The notes beneath the pieces are model-generated. The model did not search any database and was not told the DNA's origin. It saw only the letters and a list, made by a program, of their open reading frames with translations. A stretch of 64,000 nucleotides of DNA, taken from positions 1 through 64,000 of the forward strand of contig JBKBQT010000007.1 of NCBI GenBank assembly GCA_046292445.1. The letters run 5' to 3'. Positions 63,851 through 64,000 of this stretch are shown here, piece after piece; the first letter of the stretch is position 1, and the number at the start of each line of letters is the position of its first letter. The translations under genes were made by a program, and so were the position numbers. This DNA comes from CALIZF01 sp046292445 (GTDB lineage Bacteria; Pseudomonadota; Alphaproteobacteria; Rhodobacterales; Rhodobacteraceae).

Positions 63851-63914
63851 CGCCGTCTCCGCTCCTGCGCGCAGGCCGGGCGCTAGCCGGGCGCGGGGGG
63901 CGGGTCAAGCCGTG

Positions 63915-64000
63915 TCAGGCCGCAGCCTCGGACAGCACGCGCGCAAGATCGAAGAGCCGACGGCGCTGCGCCTCGGGGATTGCATAATAGGCGCGGACGA
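63915..64000 (-). CDS. C-terminal fragment, possible HTH (XRE) regulator
   Basis: Only the last 27 or so residues are in the window, ending AYYAIPEAQRRRLFDLARVL then SEAAA. This Arg-rich helix is like the end of short XRE-type regulators common in Rhodobacteraceae. Identification is tentative, as the rest lies to the right of the window. Confidence 0.35.
   Translation of the reverse strand, partial: VRAYYAIPEAQRRRLFDLARVLSEAAA

Overview
The window looks like chromosomal DNA of a high-GC alphaproteobacterium, most likely a member of the Rhodobacteraceae (Rhodobacter/Rhodovulum/Paracoccus-like). The evidence is the very GC-rich coding sequence, a gapR (DUF2312) gene, a DUF1467-methylmalonyl-CoA epimerase pair, a Ppx/GppA-rlmE pair next to purMN, a DUF1800/DUF1501 pair, and short GC-rich intergenic repeats ending in GGGATATTTGGGCCAGCCTGAAG-like sequence, which I associate with this family. 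No phage, IS element, CRISPR array or plasmid replication function was seen. Nearly all sequence is coding, with many 1-11 bp gene overlaps.

Layout. 1-9084 (minus): a tight run of glycosyltransferases, a histidine phosphatase and a polysaccharide-deacetylase-like protein, then an MscS channel and a DDAH-like enzyme cut by the left edge. A nucleotide-sugar epimerase and a UDP-sugar dehydrogenase (9311-11603, plus) diverge from it; together they look like a surface-glycan locus. 11688-17596: an oligopeptide-type ABC importer (fused ATPase, binding protein, two permeases); the first ATPase domain carries an abnormal G-run/C-run at 12190-12248 that is probably an assembly or sequencing artefact. 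17698-21580: an MBL-fold hydrolase, an ABC exporter-like protein whose ATPase motifs are all degenerate, and a stand-alone cyclic-nucleotide-binding protein; this is the most unusual trio here. 21769-22731: a ring-cleaving dioxygenase. 22976-31293: a form II (AYRGAGR-type) CO-dehydrogenase-like molybdenum hydroxylase operon with its MoxR, VWA, XdhC and molybdopterin-binding accessory genes.

31399-33588 (minus): a C1 trio (small 'virulence factor' domain protein, MetF-like reductase, methyl-THF methyltransferase). 33839-38420 (plus): Ppx/GppA, rlmE, purM, purN and a PHP phosphoesterase. 38526-45076: a second glycan region with a large alpha/beta-hydrolase protein, a DXD sugar transferase and two related GT2-type proteins. 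45085-48442: lytic transglycosylase, nitroreductase, EI24 protein, DUF1467, mce and a response regulator. 48605-51200: the DUF1501/DUF1800 pair. A tRNA-Thr(TGT) with a recognisable promoter lies at 51333-51408.

51554-55755: a sulfotransferase-like protein lacking the usual cofactor motif, gapR, a small membrane protein, a FadJ-like beta-oxidation enzyme, a small hypothetical protein and a DksA-type zinc-finger protein. 55914-58138: a sulfur/persulfide operon (MBL-fold protein, two half-size YeeE/YedE proteins, a TIGR01244-type phosphatase-like protein), with an FNR-like box and a palindrome in the divergent promoter region. 58494-64000 (minus): an orphan FliM/FliN-like protein, a transporter-histidine kinase with a small membrane protein and a CheY-like regulator, a HisN-like phosphatase, and the C-terminus of a probable HTH regulator.
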